Source: Vibrio spartinae (GTDB lineage: Bacteria > Pseudomonadota > Gammaproteobacteria > Enterobacterales > Vibrionaceae). From it: 64,000 nt of DNA. The number at the start of each line of letters is the position of its first letter. Within the stretch, counting starts at the first letter, position 1. The position numbers were made by a program, and so were the translations under genes. The notes under the pieces are model-generated. The model made no database searches. It saw only the letters and a program-made list of their open reading frames with translations, and had not been told where the DNA came from. The stretch covers positions 177,001 through 241,000 of the forward strand of contig NZ_AP024907.1 in assembly GCF_024347135.1 (NCBI RefSeq). Direction: 5' to 3'. Positions 8,752-18,043 of this stretch are shown here, piece after piece.

Positions 8752-11700
8752 ACTCAGTTAGCCAAAGTTGCTTACTTCAGTCTCTGGAAAGTATTGCGGC
8801 TAGGTCTTGTCAGAAAATAGCGGTCATCTACCAGAATCAGGCGGTGACTTACTCCGAATTGTATACCTTGGCAGATCTGTATCGACATCGGCTCCATCGC
8901 TGTTCCCCCGGTAGTGATTATGTCTATCTGTATCTGGATAAAGGCATTGAACTAATCGCTGCAATTCTGGCTGTGATTCAATCGGGCCGGGCATTTATCC
9001 CGGTGGATGCCAATACGCCGTTGCTCCGGCTGAATCAGATTCTGGATGATGTGGCGGATGCGTTTGTACTGACAGAAAAACGTCTGGCAGCCAATATTGA
9101 TAGCCGGATTCCTTTTGACTGTCTTGACCAAGCAATAGAGGGAAAGGACACATCTCTGTCGCGTAAAAAAGCCACAACAGACCGTTCAAGTTGTTATGCC
9201 ATTTATACATCGGGCAGTACCGGCCGTCCCAAAGGCGCCATTATTTCTCATCAGGCATTGTTGAATGTGATTGAGCAGTCGATTGCTGATATGACGATAG
9301 AGAGTGACAGTAAAATTCTGCAGTTCTCCTCGATTGGATTTGATGTTTCGGTGTGGGAAATTTTTACATCACTGTTGAGTGGCAGCACCCTTGTGATCGC
9401 GACCAATGAGCAGCGTTATGATTTGGACGGCCTTCAAACACTGATTCATGACAAGGCGGTGGATACGACCTTTTTTATGTCGACTTTCTTAACTCATTTG
9501 CAGCCTGAGCAATTTCCAACCATTAAAACGGTGGTAACCGGCGGAGAGATGTTTGGTGAAAAGATTGTGGAGCAGTGGGCCGATGATAAGGCGTTGTTCT
9601 ACGTGTATGGTCCCACCGAATGTGCCATTTTCCAGTCCATTGTGCCATGTGAGAAAAATGGTTCATCGGTGCCCACGGTCGGACACCCGATTGCCAACAT
9701 GCGTTTTCATCTTTACGACGTTGCCGAGAACGAGCGGGATGTCTTTGAATTGGGGATCTCGGGGATTGGCGTCGGACTCGGCTATTTGAACCGGGAAAAA
9801 CTGACGAAAGAGAAATTTGTTCAGGATCATCAGGCTGGCGTGATTTATCTGACGGGGGATCTTATCAAAAGGCGCCCAGACGGTGAGTTTGATTTCTATG
9901 GGCGCAAGGATCGGCAGATCAAGATACAGGGGTATCGGGTCGAAATCGGAGAGATCGAAAAAACTGTTCTTCGGCAGCCGGGGGTTGAATCGTGTTGTGT
10001 GGTCGTCGTGGCGTTAGCACAGTCTAAACTACTGTATGCCTATATTGTATTAGTCGCGGATTCAGGCGTGACTGAAGCCAGTCTGTTAGACGCATTAAAA
10101 GAAGCATTGCCCGGATATATGATCCCCGCTCAGATCGAGCTTATGGACCGTTTGCCTAAAAATCAGAACGGCAAGATAGATAGGAACCAGCTCAAAGCGC
10201 AGGCGACTGAAACACTGCGGAATCATTCTACACGTAGTTCGAAGGTGCTGACAGAACATGAAGCCATATTGGCGGCATATTGGAAGAAGCTGTTGAAGGT
10301 TGAAACCGTCAGTCAGGAGGATGATTTCTTTCTGTTGGGGGGCACCAGCGTTCTGGCCATTCGGCTGGTCGCGGAACTTTCCGGTTATGCGCTGAAGTTT
10401 TCAGATATTTTAGAGCTGCGAACCTTAGCCAAAATGGCGGAGAAAATGGTTTCCTTTGTTCCCGTGACTGAGGCTGCAACAGCAGTGAATATGCAAACCG
10501 AAAAGACAAAAGCGACCCATACACAGGCAAGCATTTGGTTTGCCTGCTTGAGCAGCGAACGGACTGATATTTATGATCTCAGCTACGCCTATCAGCTTCA
10601 AGGCAATATCGATTGTGCACTCTTGCTGAAAACCCTGACAACGCTGTTAAACAAACATGAATCATTGAGAACATCCTTAAGGCTTGAGGGGGAAAACGTC
10701 CTCCTCAGGGTCGGAGAAGCAAACATGATCCGGCAGTACGATCTGTCCGGTGAGTGTGCTGAAATTGTACATCAGCGGGTTGAAGAAGCCTTGAGACAAC
10801 CGCTAGATATTGAACATGACTCTTTCTCTGCGGTTGATATTTTTGATACCGGTGACGAGATTTTCCTGGTGATGAAAGTGCATCACACCATCTACGACGG
10901 CTGGTCACATGATGTTTTCCTGAAGGAGCTGGAGTCAGTTTACTTGGGTTATTGTCATGGAGACGAGTCTGCAGCGGTTGAGGGCGCATTACCTGTTGCG
11001 AGTATCTATCAGCCTAAAATGGTTACGGATGCAGAAAGAGAGGACGCTTGGCTCTATTGGCGTCAGATTTTAAGCCATGGCGCAGTGGCAACCGTGCCTG
11101 CCTGTACTGGGCAGACATCGGTCCCAAGCGGGTATGGCGGTCAGATCTCCCGAAAGCTGGATGATAGATTAGTTGCCTCAATACAACAGTTTGCATTTGA
11201 CAATAAACAGACCCTTTTTGTGGTGCTGACATCTCTGGTGCAACTCGTGATCCGGAGTTACAGCATCAGTGAGCAGGTGCGATTAGGGACGGTCCGGGCA
11301 AACCGTGAACAGAAGGCACATCTTCATCAAATTGGCTTATACGCTGAGACATTCTTGCTAAACAACGTGATCACTGAACAGAGTTCTCTGCGTCATGTGG
11401 TCAGTGCGTGTGAGCGAAGCCTGATTGAATCAGCAAGGCATGATTGTATTCCATATATTGAGTTGGTTTCTGAATTTCCGTCCGCTGCAATCCAGTACTG
11501 GGTCACGGTTGTTGACCCCGAATTTGAACCGTTTCATGGAGAGGCTTCAATCCAATGGAAAAAGTTGCCTCTTCAGGTTGAAACAAACCTGTTTGATTTG
11601 AGTTTTATTTTTGAATCTGCAAATAACGATATTTATTTGAATTTAGTGTTTGCCAGAAATTTGTACTCAGAAGACAAAGTTTCAGAAATATTAGATCGGT

Positions 11701-11804
11701 TCGAACAGATCACTACATGCTTTCTGGAGGAACCTGAAACCAGTTTTTCAGCATTGTCTGCAAACTTCATGTTCTCTGTCCGGAATGAGTCTGCACATGA
11801 GTGA
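8748..11804 (+). CDS. NRPS, adenylation-thiolation-condensation (A3-T3-C4)
   Basis: This 1018-residue protein starts directly with an adenylation domain: TSGSTGRPKG near residue 153, YGPTECAIF, YLTGDLIK and NQNGKIDR. A thiolation site LGGTSV lies near 532, and a C-terminal condensation domain has a canonical HHTIYDG near 711. The by-eye pocket D-V-W-F-V-G-V-I-F-K is rather hydrophobic, so an aliphatic residue is possible but unproven. The preceding protein supplies its upstream C domain and its own C domain serves the next protein, giving a consistent assembly line. The start overlaps the previous stop by 4 nt, which suggests translational coupling. Confidence 0.88.
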   Translation: MNSVSQSCLLQSLESIAARSCQKIAVIYQNQAVTYSELYTLADLYRHRLHRCSPGSDYVYLYLDKGIELIAAILAVIQSGRAFIPVDANTPLLRLNQILDDVADAFVLTEKRLAANIDSRIPFDCLDQAIEGKDTSLSRKKATTDRSSCYAIYTSGSTGRPKGAIISHQALLNVIEQSIADMTIESDSKILQFSSIGFDVSVWEIFTSLLSGSTLVIATNEQRYDLDGLQTLIHDKAVDTTFFMSTFLTHLQPEQFPTIKTVVTGGEMFGEKIVEQWADDKALFYVYGPTECAIFQSIVPCEKNGSSVPTVGHPIANMRFHLYDVAENERDVFELGISGIGVGLGYLNREKLTKEKFVQDHQAGVIYLTGDLIKRRPDGEFDFYGRKDRQIKIQGYRVEIGEIEKTVLRQPGVESCCVVVVALAQSKLLYAYIVLVADSGVTEASLLDALKEALPGYMIPAQIELMDRLPKNQNGKIDRNQLKAQATETLRNHSTRSSKVLTEHEAILAAYWKKLLKVETVSQEDDFFLLGGTSVLAIRLVAELSGYALKFSDILELRTLAKMAEKMVSFVPVTEAATAVNMQTEKTKATHTQASIWFACLSSERTDIYDLSYAYQLQGNIDCALLLKTLTTLLNKHESLRTSLRLEGENVLLRVGEANMIRQYDLSGECAEIVHQRVEEALRQPLDIEHDSFSAVDIFDTGDEIFLVMKVHHTIYDGWSHDVFLKELESVYLGYCHGDESAAVEGALPVASIYQPKMVTDAEREDAWLYWRQILSHGAVATVPACTGQTSVPSGYGGQISRKLDDRLVASIQQFAFDNKQTLFVVLTSLVQLVIRSYSISEQVRLGTVRANREQKAHLHQIGLYAETFLLNNVITEQSSLRHVVSACERSLIESARHDCIPYIELVSEFPSAAIQYWVTVVDPEFEPFHGEASIQWKKLPLQVETNLFDLSFIFESANNDIYLNLVFARNLYSEDKVSEILDRFEQITTCFLEEPETSFSALSANFMFSVRNESAHE

Positions 11805-11831
11805 TTTCACCAAACTTTTTAGGATTTGCGA

Positions 11832-13565
11832 ATGTCAGTTTTTAAAAGTGTGCTAGAGCTATATTGTTGCTCGCCAAGTTTTCTCAGTGAACATCCTGCA
11901 ATTTATACGGATAGCGGGGTGATGTCATATCGTGAATTAGAGTATCGGGCGAATGCTGTTCGGGAACTTTTATTCCGACATGGGGTTTGTCAGGGAGATA
12001 TTGTTAGTGTTTGTTTGCCCAAATCTGCAGATGCAGTAGCGGTCATGCTTGGTGTTATGAAGGCTGGAGCGGTATATCACCCCCTTAATTTCGATGCACC
12101 GTCTGAGCGAAATCATCGGATTATGGCCGATGTGCAACCAAAGATCATCGTCCATACCGATAGTACATGCTGTTATACCAGAGACTATCCGGTGATCACT
12201 CTTTCAGTCGATCTTCCAAATGAGCATTCGAATCGAGATGCGCTCATTCATCCCAGAGATGTGGCTTATGTTGTCTCGACGTCGGGTTCAACAGGGCATC
12301 CGAATTCAGTTTTGATCCGTCATGAATCGATTGAAAATTATATTACCTGGAAGCTGGCGTATTACCAGTTTCATGCCGGGAGTATGAAATTACAGTTTGC
12401 TCCCTTGTCGTTTGATAGCGCAATCTCAGATATTTTCTCGATGTTGTGTTGTGGCGGTGCTTTGTATTTGGTTTCGGCAGACAAGCGTGCGAACTGCGAC
12501 TATATCATGGAGCTGATCGGTCGGTATCCCATCACGTCGTTTGCCATTGTCCCAAGCCTGTATAAGCGCCTGTTGTGCTTTTCCGATGATGTGGTGCATT
12601 CGCTGGATACGATCACACTCGCCGGGGAAGAGGTCACGGCAGAGATATTGGCGGAGCACCAGCGTCAATTTCCAGATGTCAGAGTCGTGAATGAGTATGG
12701 TCCATGTGAGTGTACGATTGGGGTTGCTGCATCGGATGTCACGCATCACGCAGGTTCGGAAGCACCACCTATTGGCCGAGCCATTGCCAATACCGAGGTG
12801 TTTATCCGTGATGCAGAGCCGGATGAAGCCGAGCGATATATCGGAGAAATTTGTATTGCTGGTATCAGTGTGGGAAACGGTTATTTAGGCAGAGAGTCGG
12901 AAACACGTCTAAAGTTTCTGCACCATCCGGACACAGATGAACCATATTACTGCACGGGAGATCTGGGGTATGTGAATGCAGCAGGCGAGCTGGTATTTGC
13001 CGGCCGGAAAGAGCGTACAGTCAAGGTTGCTGGAAACCGTGTCAATCTTATTGAAGTTGAAACGGCCATGAATCAAGTACAAGGCATTTTGCAATCAGCC
13101 GTTATTTTCCATGAAGAGCGGTTAAAAGCACTTTGTGTGGCAGACCGAACTGTGGCATCTATTCGCCTCGCACTGTCCGAGCATATTCCGGACTATATGA
13201 TACCTTCGGTCATTCAATTGTCGGACATTTTGCCGATCAGCCAAAATGGCAAGAAAGATTACCATCAGATAACGGATATATTCTCACAGCAGGTCAAGCA
13301 AATGGATATAGCTGATTTACGGGTCGAAAATGTCGTAATGCAGCACTGGAAAGCAGTATTAAATATTCCATCTTGCAGGTTAACTGACAACTTTTTTGAT
13401 ATTGGTGGGAATTCTCTCCTGTTTATCGATTTAATCATGGATATAACCAAAGCTTTTGATATCAGTATTGACCTTTCACAACTGCTGGAAAAGTTAACGC
13501 TTCAGGAACAAATATCCTACATTGAGAACTTAATAAAAGATAAATCTAAGGAAATAAATGAATAA
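11832..13565 (+). CDS. NRPS, adenylation-thiolation (A4-T4), last module
   Basis: This A-T didomain has about 577 residues. The A3 loop reads TSGSTGHPNSV (near residue 149), so the usual Lys-Gly is replaced. The A5 motif is YGPCEC instead of YGPTE. YCTGDLGY, GRKERTVKVAG and NGKKD are present, and the thiolation site is IGGNSL near residue 526. The by-eye pocket is D-S-S-A-T-A-E-I-G-K; A2 shares the D-S and the Glu at the 322 position, so these two may be related. No thioesterase or reductase domain follows, so release is unexplained. ATG 11832 follows AGGA by a good spacing and is preferred to a TTG six bases earlier. The MFS gene overlaps its 3' end. Confidence 0.85.
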   Translation: MSVFKSVLELYCCSPSFLSEHPAIYTDSGVMSYRELEYRANAVRELLFRHGVCQGDIVSVCLPKSADAVAVMLGVMKAGAVYHPLNFDAPSERNHRIMADVQPKIIVHTDSTCCYTRDYPVITLSVDLPNEHSNRDALIHPRDVAYVVSTSGSTGHPNSVLIRHESIENYITWKLAYYQFHAGSMKLQFAPLSFDSAISDIFSMLCCGGALYLVSADKRANCDYIMELIGRYPITSFAIVPSLYKRLLCFSDDVVHSLDTITLAGEEVTAEILAEHQRQFPDVRVVNEYGPCECTIGVAASDVTHHAGSEAPPIGRAIANTEVFIRDAEPDEAERYIGEICIAGISVGNGYLGRESETRLKFLHHPDTDEPYYCTGDLGYVNAAGELVFAGRKERTVKVAGNRVNLIEVETAMNQVQGILQSAVIFHEERLKALCVADRTVASIRLALSEHIPDYMIPSVIQLSDILPISQNGKKDYHQITDIFSQQVKQMDIADLRVENVVMQHWKAVLNIPSCRLTDNFFDIGGNSLLFIDLIMDITKAFDISIDLSQLLEKLTLQEQISYIENLIKDKSKEINE

Positions 13566-14835
13566 CGAAAATGCAATCAGCAAGAATAAAAACTTTCTGT
13601 TGCTGATACAAGGAATGTTTATCAGTGTATTTGGTGCACAATGTTACTTTATTGCCGAATCTCTGGTTGTAAAACATCATACGGAATCAGGTGTGATGGT
13701 CGGTGTTACGCTGGCACTTTCAGCCATTCCTTATCTAATCTTTGGGACGCTCGGTGGCGCCTTTGCTGATCGCTATAATAGAAAAAACATCATTGTATGG
13801 TGTGATGTCATTTCAGCACTGGCTGTGTTGAGTCTGGCTTTTGCGCTTTTTCTCGAAATAGATTTTTTGGTTGTCCCTTCAGTCATCCTCGCAGGAATTA
13901 CACTGAATATTGTGATGTGTTTTTTTAACCCAGCGAGTCGGGCTATGATGCCAATGTTGGTGGATAAAAGTCAGTTATTGAAAGCCAATTCGTTGTTTAG
14001 AACGTTAAAGAATATTAGTGAAGTTCTGGGTCAGTCTTGTGCTGGATTTCTTTATACTTTGCTGGGTCCGGCAATGCTGTTTTTTATCAACGGGATCACC
14101 TATTTGTCTTCAGCTGCTTCTGAATCAAGGATTAAAGTTGCATCACCGGAACACGCTGCAGACGAATCGCAAGGTAAGCAGAGGCTTGGGGCACAAATAA
14201 AAGAAGGTTTTTCGATTGCCGCTAAAGTACCGGGTCTGTTAGCTGTGATTATCGCACTGGGTCTGATGGATTTATTTCTTGCGCCATTAATGACCTTCTT
14301 ACCGTTTTTTGTTGAAAACTCTCTGGGTTTGAGCACTTATTGGTTCGGGATAATGTTCGCTGCGCTGTCTGTTGGCGCTGTTTTGGGAAGTTCTCTCAGT
14401 GGCCTAATCAAAATCCCGGAACGTATTGCTCCGGTATTGATCCCTGCATTTCTGGTCGGAACTGGTTTATCCCGATTATTCATGGGGCTTTCCGGAAGTC
14501 CTTGGCTGGTCTTTATCTGCATCCTGATGGAAACCGCGACAGCTGTTATTTTCTCCATTCGTGCAGAAGTGATTATTCAGAGTAATGTCGAGTCAAAATA
14601 CCATGGTCGGGTCTTTGGGTTGCTGGGCATGGTTATGGGAATCTTTACACCTATCGGTATGGCGCTGGGCGGTGTACTGGTTGACTTAGCGCAGGAGCAC
14701 TTGGCGGCATATATTACTGGCTCGGGGATAGCACTGACACTGATTGCTGTTTCATTCATGTTGAGTCGTAATTACCGGCAATTTTTCAAGGTTAAAAAGG
14801 ATGAATCCGTCCAAAATGAGGAAGCAATTGTCTGA
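13558..14835 (+). CDS. MFS transporter, likely product exporter
   Basis: The 425-residue product has about twelve hydrophobic segments. A motif between early helices, GGAFADRYNRKNII, is typical of the DHA3/enterobactin exporter-like MFS group. The gene starts inside the end of the last NRPS gene with AAGGA upstream, so it belongs to the same operon. Position and family point to export of the NRPS product across the inner membrane and perhaps self-protection. The actual substrate cannot be read from sequence. Confidence 0.85.
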   Translation: MNNENAISKNKNFLLLIQGMFISVFGAQCYFIAESLVVKHHTESGVMVGVTLALSAIPYLIFGTLGGAFADRYNRKNIIVWCDVISALAVLSLAFALFLEIDFLVVPSVILAGITLNIVMCFFNPASRAMMPMLVDKSQLLKANSLFRTLKNISEVLGQSCAGFLYTLLGPAMLFFINGITYLSSAASESRIKVASPEHAADESQGKQRLGAQIKEGFSIAAKVPGLLAVIIALGLMDLFLAPLMTFLPFFVENSLGLSTYWFGIMFAALSVGAVLGSSLSGLIKIPERIAPVLIPAFLVGTGLSRLFMGLSGSPWLVFICILMETATAVIFSIRAEVIIQSNVESKYHGRVFGLLGMVMGIFTPIGMALGGVLVDLAQEHLAAYITGSGIALTLIAVSFMLSRNYRQFFKVKKDESVQNEEAIV

Positions 14836-14946
14836 ATATATGACTCGGCAAATGGAGCCGAAAATTCAAAACAACATTCTGTTTTTCGGTGGGATATGGC
14901 TTGTTACTTATCTCATTTCTGATACCGGATTGAAAAGGGGGGGTCA

Positions 14947-15999
14947 ATGGACCATCGTGACTTAGGACTGAAACATTCGATATTTCAGCATATTGGGGAA
15001 TACAGCATTGAAGCGCTGTTCCGAGTCTCTAAAGACTATGGAAAAAAGTACGGTGTGATCGGTGTTGAAAAAGGAGAGCTGATAGAGCGAGAGGTTTCCC
15101 GTCTTCAGCTTGAAACAGATGAGCGGCCAGTGATTGGTGACTGGGTTATTTGTCAGGAATTGCAGGGGGACGATGTAATTACTGAGCTTTTACCTCGTGA
15201 AACTCAGCTTGCTCGGACCCGCTCCAGCGGAACGCAGCAGGCAATCGCGGCCAATATTTCTCACATTTTCATTACGACCTCCATGAATGCTGAATTCAAT
15301 TTGAACCGTCTGGAGCGATATCTGGTCCTAGCCAAAGCTTCGGGAGTTCAGCCGACAGTTGTGCTCACAAAGCGCGATTTGGTGGATGATCCGTCCGAGT
15401 ATGTCAATCAAATTGCCCAGCTTGATCCAAGTCTGTTGGCACTACCGGTCAGTACCCAAACGGGTGAGGGACTCGATGAGTTGTTGTCCTTAATTCAAAA
15501 AACAGACACCTGTGTGCTGATTGGTTCATCAGGCGTCGGAAAAAGCTCGCTGATCAACTTCTTGCTTGGGGAGGAGGTACTGGAGACTCTGGACATTAGT
15601 GATGAAGGCGCTCGGGGGAGTCATACAACGTCGAATAGATTTCTGTTCATGCTCCCGACTGGCGGGCTGATTATCGATTCTCCGGGATTACGCCAAGTTG
15701 GCATCGGGGCATCGACGAAAAATGTTGAGGAAACCTTCTCCGATGTTGAGGCGCTGGCAGATGACTGCCGTTACCGCAATTGCACCCATGAGAAGGAAGA
15801 AGGCTGTGCTATTCAGGCTGCATTGGCTGACGGTAGTCTGTCCCCCAGACGTTATAAGTCGTATCTCAAGTTGATGACGGAATCACGCTATGCGGATAAT
15901 CCTGAAGCATTTCAGCGCGAGCGACACAGACAGTGGCGTCAGGTGACCAAGAATCGAAAAGAAAAAGAGAAAGTTCTGGGACGCTACAAAGAATTTTAA
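14947..15999 (+). CDS. RsgA-type circularly permuted ribosome-associated GTPase (second copy?)
   Basis: The 350-residue product has the circularly permuted GTPase order: G4 TKRD (about 140), then G1 GSSGVGKSS (about 192), G3 DSPG (about 243) and a C-terminal zinc knuckle CRYRNC...H...C (about 273-287). An N-terminal OB-like region precedes these. RsgA acts late in 30S maturation. In Vibrio, as I know it, the housekeeping rsgA sits near orn and psd, so this copy inside a biosynthetic cluster is probably a paralogue. It could protect or repair the ribosome against the cluster product; that is inference. A strong AAAGGGGGG ribosome binding site precedes the ATG. A gap of 111 nt separates it from the MFS gene. 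Confidence 0.85.
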   Translation: MDHRDLGLKHSIFQHIGEYSIEALFRVSKDYGKKYGVIGVEKGELIEREVSRLQLETDERPVIGDWVICQELQGDDVITELLPRETQLARTRSSGTQQAIAANISHIFITTSMNAEFNLNRLERYLVLAKASGVQPTVVLTKRDLVDDPSEYVNQIAQLDPSLLALPVSTQTGEGLDELLSLIQKTDTCVLIGSSGVGKSSLINFLLGEEVLETLDISDEGARGSHTTSNRFLFMLPTGGLIIDSPGLRQVGIGASTKNVEETFSDVEALADDCRYRNCTHEKEEGCAIQAALADGSLSPRRYKSYLKLMTESRYADNPEAFQRERHRQWRQVTKNRKEKEKVLGRYKEF

Positions 16000-16098
16000 C
16001 CATTCCCGCAACTGTCTACTTTAGGTTTATCGGGTGGCTTCTGAGAGTGAGTACAGATGAAGCTTCTTTTGATGAAACCGCTTTACTAATTGAACAGA

Positions 16099-16518
16099 AT
16101 GATGGAATTTACTTTAAAAATTTATAGCAATGACATTGCAGTCTACCGCCTGCCTGACCTCTCGGGCCTGTCATTCCCGGAGGATTGCGGATTTTTTAAT
16201 TTATCCGTAACGGGTGATGAAATCTCGTTAATGTGTGATGTCCAACGGTTATCGCCTGAATACCAGAGATGGCTGGACCGAAAAGCGACATCCGTCAGTA
16301 AAGACTGGTTTTGCCTGAGAGTTAATGGCGATCTGCCTTTTGATATTGTCGGTGTGATTGCGACATTAACTGGTCACATCGCCTCGATAGGTATCAGTCA
16401 GTTTGCTGTCTGTACGCATGACCGAGATTATGTTCTGGTACCGAATATGCAGCGACATCAAGTGATCTCTCACTTAAAGGCGGTTGGATATCGCTTTGCC
16501 GATTGCGATCCAGTGTAA
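16099..16518 (+). CDS. ACT-domain protein (COG3603-like)
   Basis: This is a small soluble protein of about 139 residues. Its C-terminal half, with LPFDIVGVIATLTGHIA and later SIGISQFAVCTHDRDYVLV, fits the ACT fold family that binds amino acids. The function of these stand-alone proteins is not well established. It lies between the RsgA-like gene and the oxygenase gene with short gaps, so it is probably in the same transcript. An amino acid sensing or binding role linked to the pathway is possible. The start is uncertain: ATG 16099, ATG 16102 or TTG 16090, none with a strong ribosome binding site. Confidence 0.7.
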   Translation: MMEFTLKIYSNDIAVYRLPDLSGLSFPEDCGFFNLSVTGDEISLMCDVQRLSPEYQRWLDRKATSVSKDWFCLRVNGDLPFDIVGVIATLTGHIASIGISQFAVCTHDRDYVLVPNMQRHQVISHLKAVGYRFADCDPV

Positions 16519-16533
16519 GTGAGGGATGAGCGC

Positions 16534-17511
16534 ATGAACGAGCTAGGAAGTGTCAGGATAACCACGGTATTCCCGGATACTAATTTTATAGCATGTGTTG
16601 AGGCGTCCAGCCATGAGACAAACCTTGCCACCTGGATACGCCACAATGAAGTATTGGTAAAGAGGCAACTGAATGAGTTGGGAGGCATCTTGTTCAGGGG
16701 TTTTGACATGCCGGATGATTCTTCATTTCTGAATCTGGTGAGGACGTTGCCTTTTGAATCGGTTGATCTCAGCCAGTTTGAAGAGGCTACGGAAAGAGAG
16801 AAAGTTGCGACGAACCTGTATACGACAACAGCTTTTCCGGCTAGCGAGATGATTTCACTGCACAGTGACTACTCATCGTCGCTGGATATTTGTCAATATC
16901 TTTGTTTTTTCTGCCTGACTCCTCCAGAGGCTGGTGGGCAAACCCCGTTAGCGGATAATCGCCGGATTTATCAAAGATTGGTGCACGCATATCGTCAGCA
17001 GTTTGAAGCATTGGGTTGGCTATTGGTCCGCTATTACGGCACAGGGCTGGGATTGGATTGGCAGGACACCTTTTTAACGGATTCCCGCCAAGCCGTAGAG
17101 AAACATTGCCAGCAACATGATGTGACAACCCATTGGGATGGCGATGAATTAAGGACAACACAAACACGGACCGCGGTGATTCGTCATCCAGAAACCGGTG
17201 AAAAGTGCTGGTTTAATCATATTGCTTTCTGGCATGTGGCCAACTTACATCCCGACATTGCTGATGCGATGATCGATGCGGTTGGTCAAGAAAAATTGCC
17301 CTTTCAGACGTTTTTCGGGGATGGTAGTGATATTCCGGATTCGGTGGCACATCATATCCGGGATATTTTACTGGAGGAAAAGCGCATGTTCGACTGGCAG
17401 CAGGGAGATGTACTTTTATTAGATAACATTCTGACCAGTCATGGACGGGAACCTTTTTCTGGTGACAGGAGTATTCGGTTAGCTGCGTTTCATAAAGTGA
17501 AGCGGGAGTAA
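16534..17511 (+). CDS. TauD/TfdA-family (SyrP-like) Fe(II)/2-oxoglutarate oxygenase
   Basis: The product has about 325 residues. The iron triad is His110-x-Asp112 in LHSDYSS and a distal His303 in SHGREPF, followed by an Arg-rich RSIRLAAFH that should bind 2-oxoglutarate. ILFRGF near the N terminus and TPLADNRRIY are typical of the SyrP/clavaminate synthase-like branch, which often hydroxylates amino acids bound to NRPS carriers. Its place at the end of the NRPS cluster supports beta-hydroxylation or a related oxidation of a building block. ATG 16534 follows GAGGGA at proper spacing and is preferred to the GTG at 16519. Confidence 0.82.
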   Translation: MNELGSVRITTVFPDTNFIACVEASSHETNLATWIRHNEVLVKRQLNELGGILFRGFDMPDDSSFLNLVRTLPFESVDLSQFEEATEREKVATNLYTTTAFPASEMISLHSDYSSSLDICQYLCFFCLTPPEAGGQTPLADNRRIYQRLVHAYRQQFEALGWLLVRYYGTGLGLDWQDTFLTDSRQAVEKHCQQHDVTTHWDGDELRTTQTRTAVIRHPETGEKCWFNHIAFWHVANLHPDIADAMIDAVGQEKLPFQTFFGDGSDIPDSVAHHIRDILLEEKRMFDWQQGDVLLLDNILTSHGREPFSGDRSIRLAAFHKVKRE

Positions 17512-18043
17512 CCTTTTCTTTTGATTTAATCGATTTATCACCGCTCACTTCTTGAGACGGTCGTGTCGATTCTGCCGTAAATTGTCGTATTCATCTTTTT
17601 CCGAGGTGTTCAGATGAGTGCTTTTATCGGTTGAGGTTAATCGTCCGTGAAAACGGGGTAGAACCCATCGGCGTTTAACGTTTAATGAGTCAGTGAAATT
17701 ATATTTTCATTTTTGGTTGGATAAAGAAGTTATAGTTTCACTTTCATGCTTTGCCTCACACTCCATGTGTTGTAACACACCACTTACCCCTTGGGCATCT
17801 GGGGCAGTTTGGGCAAAGCCTTAATTTACGCCATTTAGCCACATACCAACCCTGCCCACAGGGCATTTATTACTTGGGGCATTATGTGAATTCTGGGGCA
17901 GGTTGTTAGCAATAGCCTCAGAAAGCTGCATGATCTGGGCATTTATCTGGCTACTGCGTCCGTTTAACTCTTTAATACTAGTGGGGCAAACTCCTAAGAG
18001 AACTTAACAGAACAGTGAGGCTTATTTTGAAAAAATAGAAACG
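17512..18043 (+). other. 532-base non-coding stretch between the biosynthetic cluster and an AlpA remnant
   Basis: I see no supported gene here. The first 250 bases show no clear structure and no obvious terminator for the oxygenase gene. The last 250 bases carry a repeat array described separately and then run into the AlpA-like remnant. The composition resembles spacer of a degraded integrative element. Confidence 0.5.
17792..17988 (+). repeat. Eight direct copies of a TGGGGCA-like motif
   Basis: Copies of T(T)GGGCA or TGGGGCA occur at about 17792, 17800, 17809, 17861 (weaker, AGGGCA), 17874, 17894, 17936 and 17982, all in the same orientation. Spacing is irregular: the first three lie 8-9 bases apart and the rest are 15-50 apart. 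The array ends 56 bases before the AlpA-like gene. It could be a set of binding sites for a replication or regulatory protein of an integrative element (iteron-like). Confidence 0.45.

Noticed and set aside
11832..13565. Terminal thioesterase or reductase domain in the last NRPS protein
   Set aside because: The sequence ends about 50 residues after the thiolation serine; no GxSxG motif or Rossmann reductase follows.
17792..17988. CRISPR array
   Set aside because: The repeated unit is only about seven bases with irregular spacing and no cas genes are near.
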